From Arthrobacter sp. zg-Y769 (GTDB lineage: Bacteria > Actinomycetota > Actinomycetes > Actinomycetales > Micrococcaceae), in the NCBI RefSeq assembly GCF_020907405.1, contig NZ_JAJJOE010000009.1:277876-341875 (forward strand): a stretch of 64,000 bases of DNA, written 5' to 3'. Below, piece after piece: positions 35,395 to 45,785 of the stretch. The notes below the pieces were generated by a model. The model was not told the DNA's origin. It worked only from the letters and a program-made list of their open reading frames with translations, and ran no database searches. The translations under genes and the position numbers were made by a program. Every line of letters begins with the position of its first letter. Position 1 is the first letter of the stretch.

Positions 35395-36840
35395 CTAGGA
35401 ACGGGCACGCGTCCGGCGAGAAGACTTCATATGGCTACCAGTCGTAGGCCTTGGAACTCGGAATTCTCGGCTCGGTGCCACATCTGGCTTCGTTTCGTAG
35501 GAATAATAGGTGTAGGCATAGGCATCTGGACCCTTGGTCGGCAGGAGATTCATCACGACGCCCAGGACATTCGCGTTCACTAAGCTGAGTGCAGACAAGG
35601 ATTTTTCTAGATCCTGCGTTTTTATCTTGCTAGCTCCGGCCACGATGACGACGCCACCGACCTTTTGGGCTAAGACCGTTCCGTCGGTTACCGGGATCAG
35701 TGGGGGAGCGTCAATGATCACAGCGTCAAAAGTAGCCTCGAGCTTGCCTAGGAGGCCTGACATTGCTTCAGACCCAAGTAATTCGCTGGGATTTGGCGGG
35801 AGCTGCCCCGAGGTGAGGACATAGAGTTCATTCGGTCCCCACGGCTGCAGCAGTTCTTCTACATCCGCCGATCCAACCAAGGCTGTTGTGAGTCCTGCGC
35901 TGCTTTCAAGGCCTAGATACGACGCGACCATCGGGCGCCGTAGATCTGCGTCAACCAGGGCTACTCGCTTCCCAGCCTGGGCCATGGCGATGGCCATGTT
36001 CGCTGAAGTTGTACTTTTGCCCTCGCCTGGCAATGAGGATGTGACAAGCATCGTCTTTGAATCACTGCTCACGTTAGCGAATTGAAGATTAGTCCGTATC
36101 TGCCGGAAGGACTCTGCACGCGGACTTTGCGCGCCTGCATCGGTCAACAGCGGGTGGTTCGCGGCGTCACTGTCATATGCAACGCCGCCCAAAACAGGCG
36201 CGTCTGTTACACGTCTGAGATCGGCCTCGCCTCGGATCTTCGTGTCGAAAGTGTTGCGGAAAGCTGCAACTCCTAGTCCCAGTGCCAACCCTATGAAGAG
36301 GCCGATGCCCAAGTTTTGGCTGGTGTTCGGGGACGAGGGAGAGGTAGGTGCGACAGCGGGCGTGACTACTGAAAGTTTGATCGGTGAAGCGCCTCCAGTA
36401 TTCGGGCTCTCCAAATCTCCTACGACCGTAACGAGGCTATCCGCTACTGCCTGCGCAATCGCAGCTGCCTGCACTGGAGAGGAATCAATGGCGCTAATCG
36501 TAATGAGAACGGTCTCGAGATCTGCACTGGCGTTGACGCTCTCTGCCAGCTCGGCCGCCGTTTTAGACAGTCCCAGGCTGTCGATAGCTGGCTGCAGAAC
36601 CGCAGGGGTCTTTGCCGTTTCAACGTACGATTGAACGCGGGCCTGAGTAAAACTATTCCCTTGTTGCAGTTCCGCCACGCTGCCAGCACTCTGGATGGCC
36701 ACGAACAGCTGCGTATGTGCGCTATAGGTGGGTCGGGCGAGCAGGGACATACTCGCTGCAGCAAGGACACCCAGCAGAGTGCAGGCCAGAATAACCAGCC
36801 AGCTGCGCCGTACTACCCTGCCGTATTCCTTCAGATCCAA
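35395..36840 (-). CDS. Wzz-fused bacterial tyrosine autokinase
   Basis: A 481-residue fusion of a Wzz-like membrane domain (helices ~14-35 and ~177-194) and a BY-kinase. Kinase motifs are Walker A in SSLPGEGKST (268-277), Walker A' VALVDADLRRP (293-303) and Walker B VIIDAPP (374-380). The autophosphorylated tyrosine cluster is YAYTYYSY (Y441, 443, 445, 446, 448). It controls chain length and export by cycling phosphorylation. A low-molecular-weight tyrosine phosphatase that could reverse this is at 54366-54944. It is divergent from the glycosyltransferase at 37072. Confidence 0.93.
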   Translation of the reverse strand: MDLKEYGRVVRRSWLVILACTLLGVLAAASMSLLARPTYSAHTQLFVAIQSAGSVAELQQGNSFTQARVQSYVETAKTPAVLQPAIDSLGLSKTAAELAESVNASADLETVLITISAIDSSPVQAAAIAQAVADSLVTVVGDLESPNTGGASPIKLSVVTPAVAPTSPSSPNTSQNLGIGLFIGLALGLGVAAFRNTFDTKIRGEADLRRVTDAPVLGGVAYDSDAANHPLLTDAGAQSPRAESFRQIRTNLQFANVSSDSKTMLVTSSLPGEGKSTTSANMAIAMAQAGKRVALVDADLRRPMVASYLGLESSAGLTTALVGSADVEELLQPWGPNELYVLTSGQLPPNPSELLGSEAMSGLLGKLEATFDAVIIDAPPLIPVTDGTVLAQKVGGVVIVAGASKIKTQDLEKSLSALSLVNANVLGVVMNLLPTKGPDAYAYTYYSYETKPDVAPSREFRVPRPTTGSHMKSSRRTRARS

Positions 36841-37071
36841 GTTCTGCCTTTCGTAACTGCAGTGGATGTTTTTGCCTCAGCAAAAACGCCGACTACCTAA
36901 TAATTTGGGTTGACATCACCGCCGTCATCGGGACAATCCGAGAAACCTCCGGACCACCTGCCCCTGTTAGAGTATCCATGGTGTTCTTTGAGAACCCAAT
37001 TAGGTGTCAGGGGAATGCCCGCTTAGCGACTGTCTCTCCGGCTCGACGTGAACTGAAATTGGGGGGACGGC

Positions 37072-38187
37072 ATGCATGATGTGCTTGTGCACGATTGGAT
37101 CGAGACAAACGGTGGCGCGGAAAAAGTCTTAGATTCCTTGGTAGCGGCGTTCCCTGAAGCGAACGTACTCACGCTCTGGAACGACGCACCCGAAAGGTAC
37201 CCTGCCGGGAAGGTCATCGAATCGCCCTTGGCTAGGACGCCCCTACGTGGGCGAAAAGCCCTCTCCGTTCCTTTCCAAGCCTTGGCCTGGCCCGCAGCCC
37301 TAATGGGGCGAACCCACATCGACCGTGTAATCGTCAGTTCGCATCTCTTCGCGCATCACGTGGGTAGAAATATCCTGAGAGCCAGCGTTCCGAAGTTCGT
37401 ATACGTCCATACGCCGGCACGCTATGTATGGGAACCCGATCTAGACAAACGTGGGAACCATCCACTTGTCCGGTCCGCGTCAGCTATCCTACGGCCTGTT
37501 GATAAGGCGCGCGCTAAGCGGGCTACGTCTCTCGCAGCTAACAGTGAGTTTGTAAGGGATCGCATCGGGCGCTGTTGGGATATGAACTCGACAGTCATCC
37601 ATCCTCCGGTGGACACGACGCGTATTCGATCGGTCGATAACTGGAACGAAAGACTTACCAGTTCTGAACGAGCTGAAATGGATGCACTGCCCGGTGAATT
37701 TATCCTCGGTGCATCCCGTTTTGTTCCCTACAAACGGCTAGATCTGGTGATTGCAGCAGGAGAACTGGTCGACCTGCCAGTGGTACTGGCAGGTTCTGGC
37801 CCTGATCTTGAAAGACTCACTCAGATAGTAAGCGAAGCCTCAGTGCCTGTAACGTTCGTTAGCTCTCCGTCCGATGCGATGTTGTTCAGTCTTTACCAAC
37901 GGGCCAGGGCTTACGTCTTCCCACCGGTTGAGGATTTTGGAATCATGCCGGTTGAGGCTATGGCGGCGGGAGCCCCGGTGCTGTGCAACGTTCTTGGAGG
38001 TGCTGGAGAGAGCGTTGGTTTGGCTAATGTGGGCGAGCGCGCGAATTTCTCAGATCCCGCGGATATCAAATTTAAGCTCAGTAAAATCCTAGAGAGTGAA
38101 AAGAGGGTCACTCCCAGCTTGATGGATGCCTTCGCACCGGAGCACTTCCAGAGAAAAGTTAAAGCATGGGTCGACCGACTCGACTAA
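37072..38187 (+). CDS. GT4 glycosyltransferase A
   Basis: A 371-residue GT-B transferase. The opening VLVHDWIETNGGAEKVL and the donor-site EDFGIMPVEAMAAGAPV (E-x7-E) are typical of GT4. ATG 37072 follows GGGGGGACGGC. It is first in a plus-strand trio of transferases. Base composition is clearly lower in G+C than the rest of the chromosome. Confidence 0.86.
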   Translation: MHDVLVHDWIETNGGAEKVLDSLVAAFPEANVLTLWNDAPERYPAGKVIESPLARTPLRGRKALSVPFQALAWPAALMGRTHIDRVIVSSHLFAHHVGRNILRASVPKFVYVHTPARYVWEPDLDKRGNHPLVRSASAILRPVDKARAKRATSLAANSEFVRDRIGRCWDMNSTVIHPPVDTTRIRSVDNWNERLTSSERAEMDALPGEFILGASRFVPYKRLDLVIAAGELVDLPVVLAGSGPDLERLTQIVSEASVPVTFVSSPSDAMLFSLYQRARAYVFPPVEDFGIMPVEAMAAGAPVLCNVLGGAGESVGLANVGERANFSDPADIKFKLSKILESEKRVTPSLMDAFAPEHFQRKVKAWVDRLD

Positions 38188-38270
38188 GGATGTGTGGTCC
38201 CTGGCGGCTTCATCAGGATGACGACTGCAGATTTACTAGGCGACTAATGGCTGAGGAACACCGTATCTAC

Positions 38271-39449
38271 ATGAAAAAAGTCGTAATACTTTCAACCGCT
38301 GATTTCGATAGTGCTGTATGGACAAATAAACAACACCTTGCCGTAGGTTTGGCCGAAAATCACAAGGTTGTCTATATCGAATCGCTCGGACTGCGAGAAC
38401 CAGGCTTCAGCAAGGCAGACTTGTCACGAGCCGCGAAGAAGGCAATTGCTTTTGTTAGTGGTGGCCGTAGCCTGAGCGCCGGTACAGGCGGGGACACGAG
38501 GGTGCCCGAGAATATGGAAGTGGTATCTCCGATGGTTGTACCTTTCCACAAACATGGCCTCGTTAGAAGCCTGAATCGTGTACTGCTGAAGCGTCAGCTC
38601 CGGGCGCACATCGGGCCAGACGCTGATGCTGCACTACTTTGGACCTTCTCCCCTCTCACGTATGGTCTAGAATCTGCTTTCCGAAGTGTGGTTTACCACT
38701 CGGTTGATCTGTTGCATACTTTCCCAGGGATCCCGTCTCAAACTCTCTTGACCACAGAGAAACAGTTGATTGACCGAGCTGATCACGTCATCGCCAGCAG
38801 CACGGGTGTAAAAGAGCATTTAGAAACAATCGGTTGTCACAACATAATGCTTTGGGAAAACGTCGCGCATGTGAAAATGTTCATGGAAGCGAGCGCAAAC
38901 CAACGCAAAGACCAGGCCGTATTTGCGGGTAATCTCACCCTATCCAAGCTCGACATGCAATGTTTTATATCCATCCTCGATAGCGGCCTAAAGCTGGCAC
39001 TTGCTGGGCCTATTGAAATCGATGGCACGGGCGACTCGTCAGAGCTCACGGAACTAATAAACCATCCCCATGTCACCTACTATGGGAACCTCGCACTGCC
39101 TGATCTAGCGAAGCTCTTGGGGGAGTCTAAAGTTGGCTTAATTCCTTATCAAGTAAATTCTTATACGCAGGGTGTGTTTCCGATGAAAGTGTATGAGTAT
39201 CTTGCAGCTGGCCTCAGCGTTGTATCTACGGCCCTTCCAAGCTTATCCTCCGCCATTCATAACGTCAGCATAGTTCCGGCCGAGGATTTTGGACGGCAGA
39301 CATTCAGCCGAGTAGCTGCGCATAATGCCGTTGTCGCTGGTCAGAGTTTCGAGACCGCGAAGGGTCACTCGTGGGACTCACGGATCCTGCAGGCCACCGA
39401 TTTGATCGATACATCGTTGGACCGGACCGGACCCGCCCGTAGCGGGTAG
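38271..39449 (+). CDS. Glycosyltransferase B (GT-B fold)
   Basis: About 392 residues. It begins MKKVVILSTADFDSAVWTNKQHLA, a start shared by capsule-type transferases, and ends with a donor-site segment VYEYLAAGLSVVST. I choose ATG 38271 because recognisable homology starts there; ATG 38247 is an alternative and GAGGA at 38253 is 13 bases before 38271. Low-G+C composition: 38281-38340 has 23 G+C of 60. The sugar donor is unknown. Confidence 0.8.
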   Translation: MKKVVILSTADFDSAVWTNKQHLAVGLAENHKVVYIESLGLREPGFSKADLSRAAKKAIAFVSGGRSLSAGTGGDTRVPENMEVVSPMVVPFHKHGLVRSLNRVLLKRQLRAHIGPDADAALLWTFSPLTYGLESAFRSVVYHSVDLLHTFPGIPSQTLLTTEKQLIDRADHVIASSTGVKEHLETIGCHNIMLWENVAHVKMFMEASANQRKDQAVFAGNLTLSKLDMQCFISILDSGLKLALAGPIEIDGTGDSSELTELINHPHVTYYGNLALPDLAKLLGESKVGLIPYQVNSYTQGVFPMKVYEYLAAGLSVVSTALPSLSSAIHNVSIVPAEDFGRQTFSRVAAHNAVVAGQSFETAKGHSWDSRILQATDLIDTSLDRTGPARSG

Positions 39450-39677
39450 ACGTTACGACTGGGAGCACGACCGTTGCGTCGCCTAGTTTTATGGCGATTG
39501 AAGATCACATGGCTGGCGCCCCTGGGGGTGAGCCAGACGCACAGAAAGTCCTGCCCCCCTATGGCCTCATTACCGATAGGGGATGAATATCCTGAATACC
39601 CTAATATCATGGGCGTTCTCGCCCGTGGCAGAATAGGTCGTTTAGGTGCAACATCCCAGCCTGAAGTTATTGTACAG

Positions 39678-40766
39678 ATGTCGTTTCTAACGAAGAAAGC
39701 GAATGTAGTGACGAAGAAACCAATAAGGGTAGCTTTGGTTGCCAACTCATACACCCCGGGAGGTGCTGAATCGTACCTGTACAGGCTATATGGAGGGTTG
39801 GTCCGCCAGGGGCTGGTTGAGGTTACCCTAATAGGGCACTTGCCAAATTGGCCGCCGGCATTGGGTCCCGAGATTCGTGCTGGCGTCGCTGAAAAGCTGA
39901 CTAGGCAAAAGCCGATTCTTCCTCAACTTCGCAATTCGCTTCGGAACGCAATCGCCATCCGGCGGGCCTTGGGGTCGCATGATTTCGATCTAGTACATAT
40001 GCAGTACGTTAGGGAAAAATTAACCCTTGGGAAGTTCGTTACCCGTGGACTTCCGCTTCTATGGACCGAGCACGGCCCATTTGCCCAAAATTTTCCACGT
40101 CTTGGATTGCCGCTCCTTAGAAGACGCGCGAGCCGAGCCCAGATAATTGCGGTGAGTGAGGTTGTCAGAGCCTCGTTTGCCGAAAAAGGAATCGATACCC
40201 AAGTTGTATGGAACCCCTTACCAGGGGGAGCTACATCGCCGAGGGTTTTGCGACCGGAGGGCAAGATGAGTGAATACATCCTCTATGCGGGGCGAGTACA
40301 TGAAAGCAAGAGACTCGACATACTGCTGGCGGCTGCCAAGAAGCTCCCTGAGCTTAGGGTAAAAATCGCAGGCGACGGACCTGATTTGGAACGTTTGCGA
40401 AGTTTGGCGCCCGCAAACGTGGACTTTGTAGGGCACCTCGACAACTTGGATGAACTGACGTCAAAGAGCCTTGCGGTAGTCTCAACCAGCGGAGCGGCTG
40501 CTCGAGAAGGAAGCCCGATGGTGGTCCTTGAAGCCCGGAATCTCGGCGTGCCTGTTCTCATGGCACAAGATTGTCACGCCGCCGTTGAAGCGAGGCAACT
40601 CGGGGCACGTTTGTACAAACCAACTGGTAATGACCTGGCAGCGGAGATTCATGCTCTAGGTACTGTTCTCCGGAACGAACCTTTGACCGCTTCCGAACGT
40701 CATAATCGAGGCGAAACCGTATGGCTGAGTCGCACCTTCACCATCATGGCGAGAGCAATCGAATAG
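39678..40766 (+). CDS. GT4 glycosyltransferase C
   Basis: About 362 residues. VALVANSYTPGGAESYLYRL near the start and AREGSPMVVLEARNLGVPV near the end fit GT4. The frame is open from 39474, but the first ~68 codons look non-coding. I begin at ATG 39678; the ribosome site is poor, and GTG near 39707 is an alternative. It is the last of three plus-strand transferases. Confidence 0.8.
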   Translation: MSFLTKKANVVTKKPIRVALVANSYTPGGAESYLYRLYGGLVRQGLVEVTLIGHLPNWPPALGPEIRAGVAEKLTRQKPILPQLRNSLRNAIAIRRALGSHDFDLVHMQYVREKLTLGKFVTRGLPLLWTEHGPFAQNFPRLGLPLLRRRASRAQIIAVSEVVRASFAEKGIDTQVVWNPLPGGATSPRVLRPEGKMSEYILYAGRVHESKRLDILLAAAKKLPELRVKIAGDGPDLERLRSLAPANVDFVGHLDNLDELTSKSLAVVSTSGAAAREGSPMVVLEARNLGVPVLMAQDCHAAVEARQLGARLYKPTGNDLAAEIHALGTVLRNEPLTASERHNRGETVWLSRTFTIMARAIE

Positions 40767-40928
40767 CTGGATTGTGGAACAATCTGCTCGTGGGCTAGAT
40801 CTCGTCAACAAGTTACAATCTGCGCGTAAATAGAACCACCGCATGAATCGTAAGGCCTCGGACGCCCGTGATTCGCGCCGAAGTGTCCCGCCCACTCCGG
40901 TCGGTGCGCCTACCTGCGTCGGTTTTTC

Positions 40929-41882
40929 CTAGATGGACGTCATCGCGGGCAGATGTGAAGGTTTGCCCTCAGGGGTTGGAGCATCCCTCCGGTGAGGCTC
41001 TGCAATGAGTAGGCCAAGCAGTAGCGCAGGAATGAGTATGGTTCGGAGATCGCCGTAGAAGGTCACTGCATCAGCCATTCCATGAATGAACAGCCAGAGG
41101 AATGCGGCAAGGCCAAACCCCCAGGCAAATGACTCGCGCTTGGGGGTTTGGGCTGTAAGACGAACATGCGCCACCAGCACCGCACCTACGAACACAGCGA
41201 GAACAATAGCCCCAGCTACTCCCATATCTGACCACGCGGCAATGAAGATGTTGTGCGGTGGGAAAGTGCGGCCGAGTGCCCCACTGCTTGCCCAGTAAAA
41301 GTATTCGCCCCACCCGCCGAACCCGAGCCCAAGAAAGGGGTTCTCAACAAACAGGGTCCCGGCTGTCTCCCAAATGACACCACGTGTGCCCAGCGAAGAA
41401 GCGGAATCGTTCACAAAGGTCTCGGGGATTCGCTCATTTAGCACGTGCTTGAACATAAGGAACACCGGGAATGCGATGGCGAGCAGGGGAGGTATCCATA
41501 TACGGCCTGGCCCGCGAACTAGAAGCGGGACGAGGACGCCAATCAGTGGCATCGTGACCAGTAGTACCAGCCCAGACTTTGACCCCGTCGGAACTACCGC
41601 CACAGCCGCGAGAACTGCGATAAGGAAGAAAGATCTCTTTCGGAACCTGATCGCCGCCGCGGCGAAGGCGCAGGCGGCCACCCCCAGGAACATCGATGCA
41701 GTGTTCGCGTTGATCCATTGCCCGCCTGATTTGGTCACATCAAAGACATTGTCCGGCGATCCGCCGAAAAAGTTCCCCAGCTTCTCCGTGCCGACGAGGA
41801 TGCGCCCCACGAATGAGCGAAGAAATGACATCTCCACATCTGGCCTGAGGCGAAAGAGTAGTACCAACAGCGACTGCACCAC
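40929..41882 (-). pseudogene. N-terminally truncated O-antigen polymerase
   Basis: 317 residues matching only the central and C-terminal part of a Wzy/O-antigen ligase: about seven membrane helices and the Wzy_C loop (NPFLGLGFGGWG, PPHNIF). Family members are normally ~400 or more residues with 10-12 helices, so about 100 N-terminal residues are missing. The frame is closed by a TGA at 41904-41906, inside a hairpin. A homologous fragment of a related gene lies at 44238-44513. It may be dead, or a shortened protein may still be made from GTG 41882. Confidence 0.65.
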
Positions 41883-41897
41883 GACCCCAACGCTGCA

Positions 41898-41926
41898 CCG
41901 CCCTCACCCTTCACGGGTGAGGGCGG
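41898..41926 (-). terminator. 12-bp stem hairpin after acyltransferase
   Basis: CCGCCCTCACCC (41898-41909) pairs perfectly with GGGTGAGGGCGG (41915-41926), loop TTCAC. It lies between the acyltransferase and the truncated polymerase and would cut transcription into the latter. It lacks a clear U tract. Confidence 0.6.
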
Positions 41927-41979
41927 TCGTCACGGTTAAGTCACCGCTGAGTGACACCATCTCGGAGCAGATGACTCGC

Positions 41980-44154
41980 CTATTCATTAGCGCCAAGCAG
42001 TGCCTGTCCTAGTACCGGAGCAAGTTTGACCGAATACTCCGGCGTAATATGACCGCCGTCTCCGGCATAGATAGGCGTGCTGCCAGCAAACGGAGGGCAC
42101 TGTCTGTTAGGACCGCAGAACCATGGGACGGTGGAAATAAAGCGAACTCCCTCGACGGAGGATGCGGCTTCGCCTTCAGTGGATACTGTTGAATAAAACG
42201 TTCCGCTGTCGATCATGCAATCCTGCGGCTTACTTACGCGGGTGGCACACTTCAAGAGATTGTCAACGCGCATCGGCACGGATATAAGGACTACGTCACC
42301 GTCGGTGGACTCTTTCATTTCTTCAAGCTTGCTGACTGTGGCCGTTCTCCACTTTGCCAGAACATCGACCTCGTTGCTCGCGCCAATCATCCTGTCCCGC
42401 GTGCCTAGTGCGCTGGAGACGATGACCATATCGGGGTTCATTTCAACAACTTGCTCAGTCGCCCATCTCTGGTGAGCATCGCACTCTTCCGTGAATCCGG
42501 CGGCATCACCGTACTGCCTGACCGGTACCCCGATAGCGGGACACTGCTCCTTAGTCAGCAGCTGAATCTTCCATCCCTGTTTCCCTAACGACTCCCGAAG
42601 GCCCGGCATCCAGCTGATTGCAACGGAGTCCCCCAATACCACTGCCGTCCTAGTGGCGGCCGGATCTCCATACGCGCATCGGGAAAGATTCTCATCGCTA
42701 ACATTCAAACACTTGTCGTCTGTCCATTCGGGAACTTGTCTTACCTCACTTATGGGCGGGCTTAGCTCCGGCCAGGACGTTACAACGCTAGACGACGTTA
42801 TCTCGGCGGCAACCACCTCTTCAGGTGTCGTTGGCACAGCAGGCGCCGTCACATCTGGCCCGGATAGGGAGGCTGATCCGGGCTGATAAGGCGCAGCCTC
42901 CTCGGATGCGGCCGGCCTAGTGATTGCCAAAGTCACCGTTAGGGCCGTCACCAGGACGAGTACTCCCATGGCTGCTTTAGGGGATGTGTGGTCCAGGAGC
43001 GTGTTTTTGACGCCTTGGGCATTGCGCTTGTCACGCTCAAGCCAGGAAGACTTCCGGATGGGGTCCTCGAGGAAATGGTAAGAGGCAACGGACAATGCGA
43101 ATATCCCCAGAATCATGACTGACCAGGCAACCGTCTCCTCCTGCGGGATTAATGCGTCCATGATGATAATCACCGGGAAGTGCCACAAGTAAAGGGAGTA
43201 GGAGACATCGCCGATGTAGGCGCTGAACCGGTTTGTCAGCGGATATAAGTACCGTTGCTCCCCACCGGTCCCGGCGGCGATCACTAAAGCGGTTGCCAAA
43301 ACGGGCACCACAGCCCAGGGCCCGGGGAAGGCCATCTCGGCGGTTATGAACCAAAGGCTCCACGCGATGCCGGCCAACCCTACGTATCCAAGAACGGTTC
43401 TGACAATCAGACTAAGTCTGGAGAAGCTACCTGCGACGACGGCTAGCAATGCGCCGACCGCCAATTCCCATGTTCGCGAGACTGTCGAGAAGTATGCCAC
43501 CGTTGGCCGGGCGCTCGATTCCCATACCGCGTAGGCAAACGTGGCAACGATAACCAGTACGAGAACTGCGGCCAATACGCGGCGGGGCATGGATTGCTTC
43601 GATAAGCGCGGCGCAGTAACTCCGAATACCAGGACTACCAGCCAAGGCCAGACAACATAGAACTGTTCCTCTACAGCCAAGGACCAGAAGTGCTGCAATG
43701 GTGAGACGGGACCCTCCGCCTGCATGTAGTCCGTGCCCACCGCAGCCTGCTGCCAGTTCGCACCGAAGATCAAAGCGAAGAAAGCATCCCACGTTATGCT
43801 TTTAGCCCTGGCGGCAGAGAATATGGCCCAGGATGCCGCGACCGTCACTGCAAGAACGACCACGGCAACGGGGACGATCCGCTTGACTCGTCGGCGGTAG
43901 AAGTCTCCGAAGGAAATCCTTCCCTTTTTCTCCTGTTCCCGCAGCAGTAACCCGGTGATGAGGAATCCGGAGACAACGAGGAAGATATCAACCCCAACGA
44001 ACCCGCCTGCCGGATATCCCAGCAAGTGATCTGCCACGACTGCGAGTACGGCAATTGCTCGAAGCCCTTGTATATCTGGGCGGAAGGATTTTGGCGCGAC
44101 GTTTCGCGGGCTTCCGTTCGAGGGCATGCGACGAACGGGTGTAGCTATTGACAT
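41980..44154 (-). CDS. OafA-type acyltransferase with SGNH domain
   Basis: A 724-residue membrane O-acyltransferase. The acyltransferase-3 domain (~25-385) has about ten helices and opens with the PDIQGLRAIAVL and VDHL-like segments. The C-terminal SGNH-type domain (~490-724) shows the GDS motif (VVLGDSVAIS) and a late DGGH. It would acetylate the EPS or surface glycan. ATG 44154 follows GGGGGAAATGA. It is flanked on both sides by pieces of O-antigen polymerase genes. Confidence 0.9.
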   Translation of the reverse strand: MSIATPVRRMPSNGSPRNVAPKSFRPDIQGLRAIAVLAVVADHLLGYPAGGFVGVDIFLVVSGFLITGLLLREQEKKGRISFGDFYRRRVKRIVPVAVVVLAVTVAASWAIFSAARAKSITWDAFFALIFGANWQQAAVGTDYMQAEGPVSPLQHFWSLAVEEQFYVVWPWLVVLVFGVTAPRLSKQSMPRRVLAAVLVLVIVATFAYAVWESSARPTVAYFSTVSRTWELAVGALLAVVAGSFSRLSLIVRTVLGYVGLAGIAWSLWFITAEMAFPGPWAVVPVLATALVIAAGTGGEQRYLYPLTNRFSAYIGDVSYSLYLWHFPVIIIMDALIPQEETVAWSVMILGIFALSVASYHFLEDPIRKSSWLERDKRNAQGVKNTLLDHTSPKAAMGVLVLVTALTVTLAITRPAASEEAAPYQPGSASLSGPDVTAPAVPTTPEEVVAAEITSSSVVTSWPELSPPISEVRQVPEWTDDKCLNVSDENLSRCAYGDPAATRTAVVLGDSVAISWMPGLRESLGKQGWKIQLLTKEQCPAIGVPVRQYGDAAGFTEECDAHQRWATEQVVEMNPDMVIVSSALGTRDRMIGASNEVDVLAKWRTATVSKLEEMKESTDGDVVLISVPMRVDNLLKCATRVSKPQDCMIDSGTFYSTVSTEGEAASSVEGVRFISTVPWFCGPNRQCPPFAGSTPIYAGDGGHITPEYSVKLAPVLGQALLGANE

Positions 44155-44237
44155 TCATTTCCCCCGGAATTGAGACCAGCGCAGGGACGCGCAGGAGTAA
44201 AGTATAGTGCCGCGGCCTAGGCGAGCTCTTTCCGGCC

Positions 44238-44513
44238 CTACACGGACGCAGACCCTGCCACCGCTGAGCCATAGCGAGAGGCGGCGAAAAGGAGGAAGGC
44301 GGCTACCTCGCCGAACATGGAGGCTACCTTTCCATTAACGAATAGCCCGCCAGCCTTGAGCGGGTTCAAGACGTTGTTCGTGTGTGTTTTAAACAGATCC
44401 CTTGCCGCAGGCCCTATCAATAGGTGTTCCATGATCGACTTCCGATACCAGGCATACCAAGAGCGCAATACTGCCGCTATGGAAATGGCGACATAAATAA
44501 AAATGTCGTCCAC
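44238..44513 (-). pseudogene. Fragment of a second O-antigen polymerase
   Basis: A 91-residue frame (GTG 44513) whose second half, NVLNPLKAGGLFVNGKVASM, aligns with the region NVFDVTKSGGQWINANTASM of the truncated polymerase at 40929. Both ends of a normal gene are absent. It is a remnant or a displaced piece, and the acyltransferase gene lies between the two pieces. It begins 27 bases after the preceding GT gene. Confidence 0.6.
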
Positions 44514-44540
44514 ACTTTTATCTTCCAGGGAGCACAGCTC

Positions 44541-45401
44541 TCAGGCCGTACCAGAGACGAGACGTCTCCATAGACCAAAATAATCGATGACTGCCCTGAA
44601 CTGCACGTCGTTTCGTCCTGCAAGCACGTTTGTACTTCTCAGTGAGAACTTCTGAAGGGACCGCACGGTCAAGAAGTCTCCATTGCCGTCGGAGACCTTC
44701 GAGACTGGCGTATTCGCTAGGAGCGACATTGCTTTGAACCATATATCGTCAGCTGTTGGGGCGAGCCGCATAGCAAGATCCATATCAAGAGTCGGGTAAT
44801 CAAGGAGTGCATGAGGCGGATACAAGATTCCTCCCAAGCCGGTCAGAAAAACCCGGTGCGGTGCCGAGCGCATGTCCGCCTGGGGCCAGGTAACATATGG
44901 TTGCACATTTTCCTCGACCACCTGAATGACGGTACCTCGGTGGCCAACGATGTGGGCCGGCATCGTACGATGCGCGGCAACTAGTTCTCGCAGCCAATGA
45001 CGAGGATACAAGACATCATCGTCTGCGGTAACAATTATCTTTTCAGGGAACTCCAACATGGCCGGGATCAGTTTTTTGTAGCTGCGAATATTTCTATCTA
45101 CAAAACTTATGCGCAGTCCCCGGTCAATGTATCTGGTGATAGACGATGGTAATCTACGGCCCGGGAACTCCTCAGCTGATAGTGCTAAAACCACGGCGGA
45201 CGGCGTTATAGATTGCCGGAAAATTGTTTCCAACGTCTTCCAAAGCATCCCGATCCTAGGGGGATAACTTGTTAAGCTCACGACCAAATCTATTTCCGGT
45301 CCGTATTCGGTTACTTCGACTGCAGCTTTTACTGGAACGCGGAGCGACGCCTCGCACGCGACGTATTGCAGATTGCGGATGAGTTTGGCGGCGTGAGACA
45401 T
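44541..45401 (-). CDS. GT-A-like glycosyltransferase D
   Basis: A 286-residue protein of a small glycosyltransferase-like family. VSLTSYPPRIG near the start, ITADDDVLYP with a DDD metal site, and a central GRHW-like region suggest a GT-A fold. It has no membrane helix. The family is common in capsule loci, but its sugar specificity is not known to me. It is upstream of the polymerase fragment. Confidence 0.7.
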   Translation of the reverse strand: MSHAAKLIRNLQYVACEASLRVPVKAAVEVTEYGPEIDLVVSLTSYPPRIGMLWKTLETIFRQSITPSAVVLALSAEEFPGRRLPSSITRYIDRGLRISFVDRNIRSYKKLIPAMLEFPEKIIVTADDDVLYPRHWLRELVAAHRTMPAHIVGHRGTVIQVVEENVQPYVTWPQADMRSAPHRVFLTGLGGILYPPHALLDYPTLDMDLAMRLAPTADDIWFKAMSLLANTPVSKVSDGNGDFLTVRSLQKFSLRSTNVLAGRNDVQFRAVIDYFGLWRRLVSGTA

Positions 45402-45785
45402 TCTTCTATCCTACCAGCCCAGCGAATTTGCGGCTTTATAGCGGGAACGTGCCTCGACAGCTTCTGGCTCTTGTCCCCGCCGCTTGCGCGTGAAGCTCGA
45501 AGTAAACGGGTGACTTTAGTTTGGTCATCTATAGCGGTACGTTCATTAGGACGAAGCAATGTATCGGTCAGGATCCAAGTGAGACCGCTTCGTCGACGCG
45601 CCTGCCTCTCGGCCTGTGAACGTGGCCGCCAACTCGGGTGAGTTGCCGCCACAGTTTGAGGTCAGCTATGGGTGGATTAACATCCAATCACAGCTGACGG
45701 TTTCTGTGTTTTACTTTATCAGCTGGAGGCGCCCCGTGTGCATCGGTGAAGACTCACTGAATTGTGCTAAACCGGTCATTTGCGC
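45402..45785. other. Non-coding gap between GT-D and flippase genes
   Basis: 384 bases. Two overlapping frames (45366-45641 plus, 45329-45652 minus) show no family resemblance and I do not call them. The right part contains an inverted repeat GTCAGCT (~45663) / AGCTGAC (~45697) with an inner TGGAT/ATCCA pairing, which could be a terminator or regulatory RNA structure. Confidence 0.45.

Noticed and set aside
41898..41926. Hairpin as an insertion-sequence end
   Set aside because: No matching inverted repeat or target duplication was found near the other polymerase fragment; a plain terminator-like hairpin explains it.
45329..45652. Small frames in the 45.4-45.8 kb gap as a gene or transposase remnant
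   Set aside because: No recognisable transposase or other family, no ribosome site, and the two frames overlap on opposite strands.
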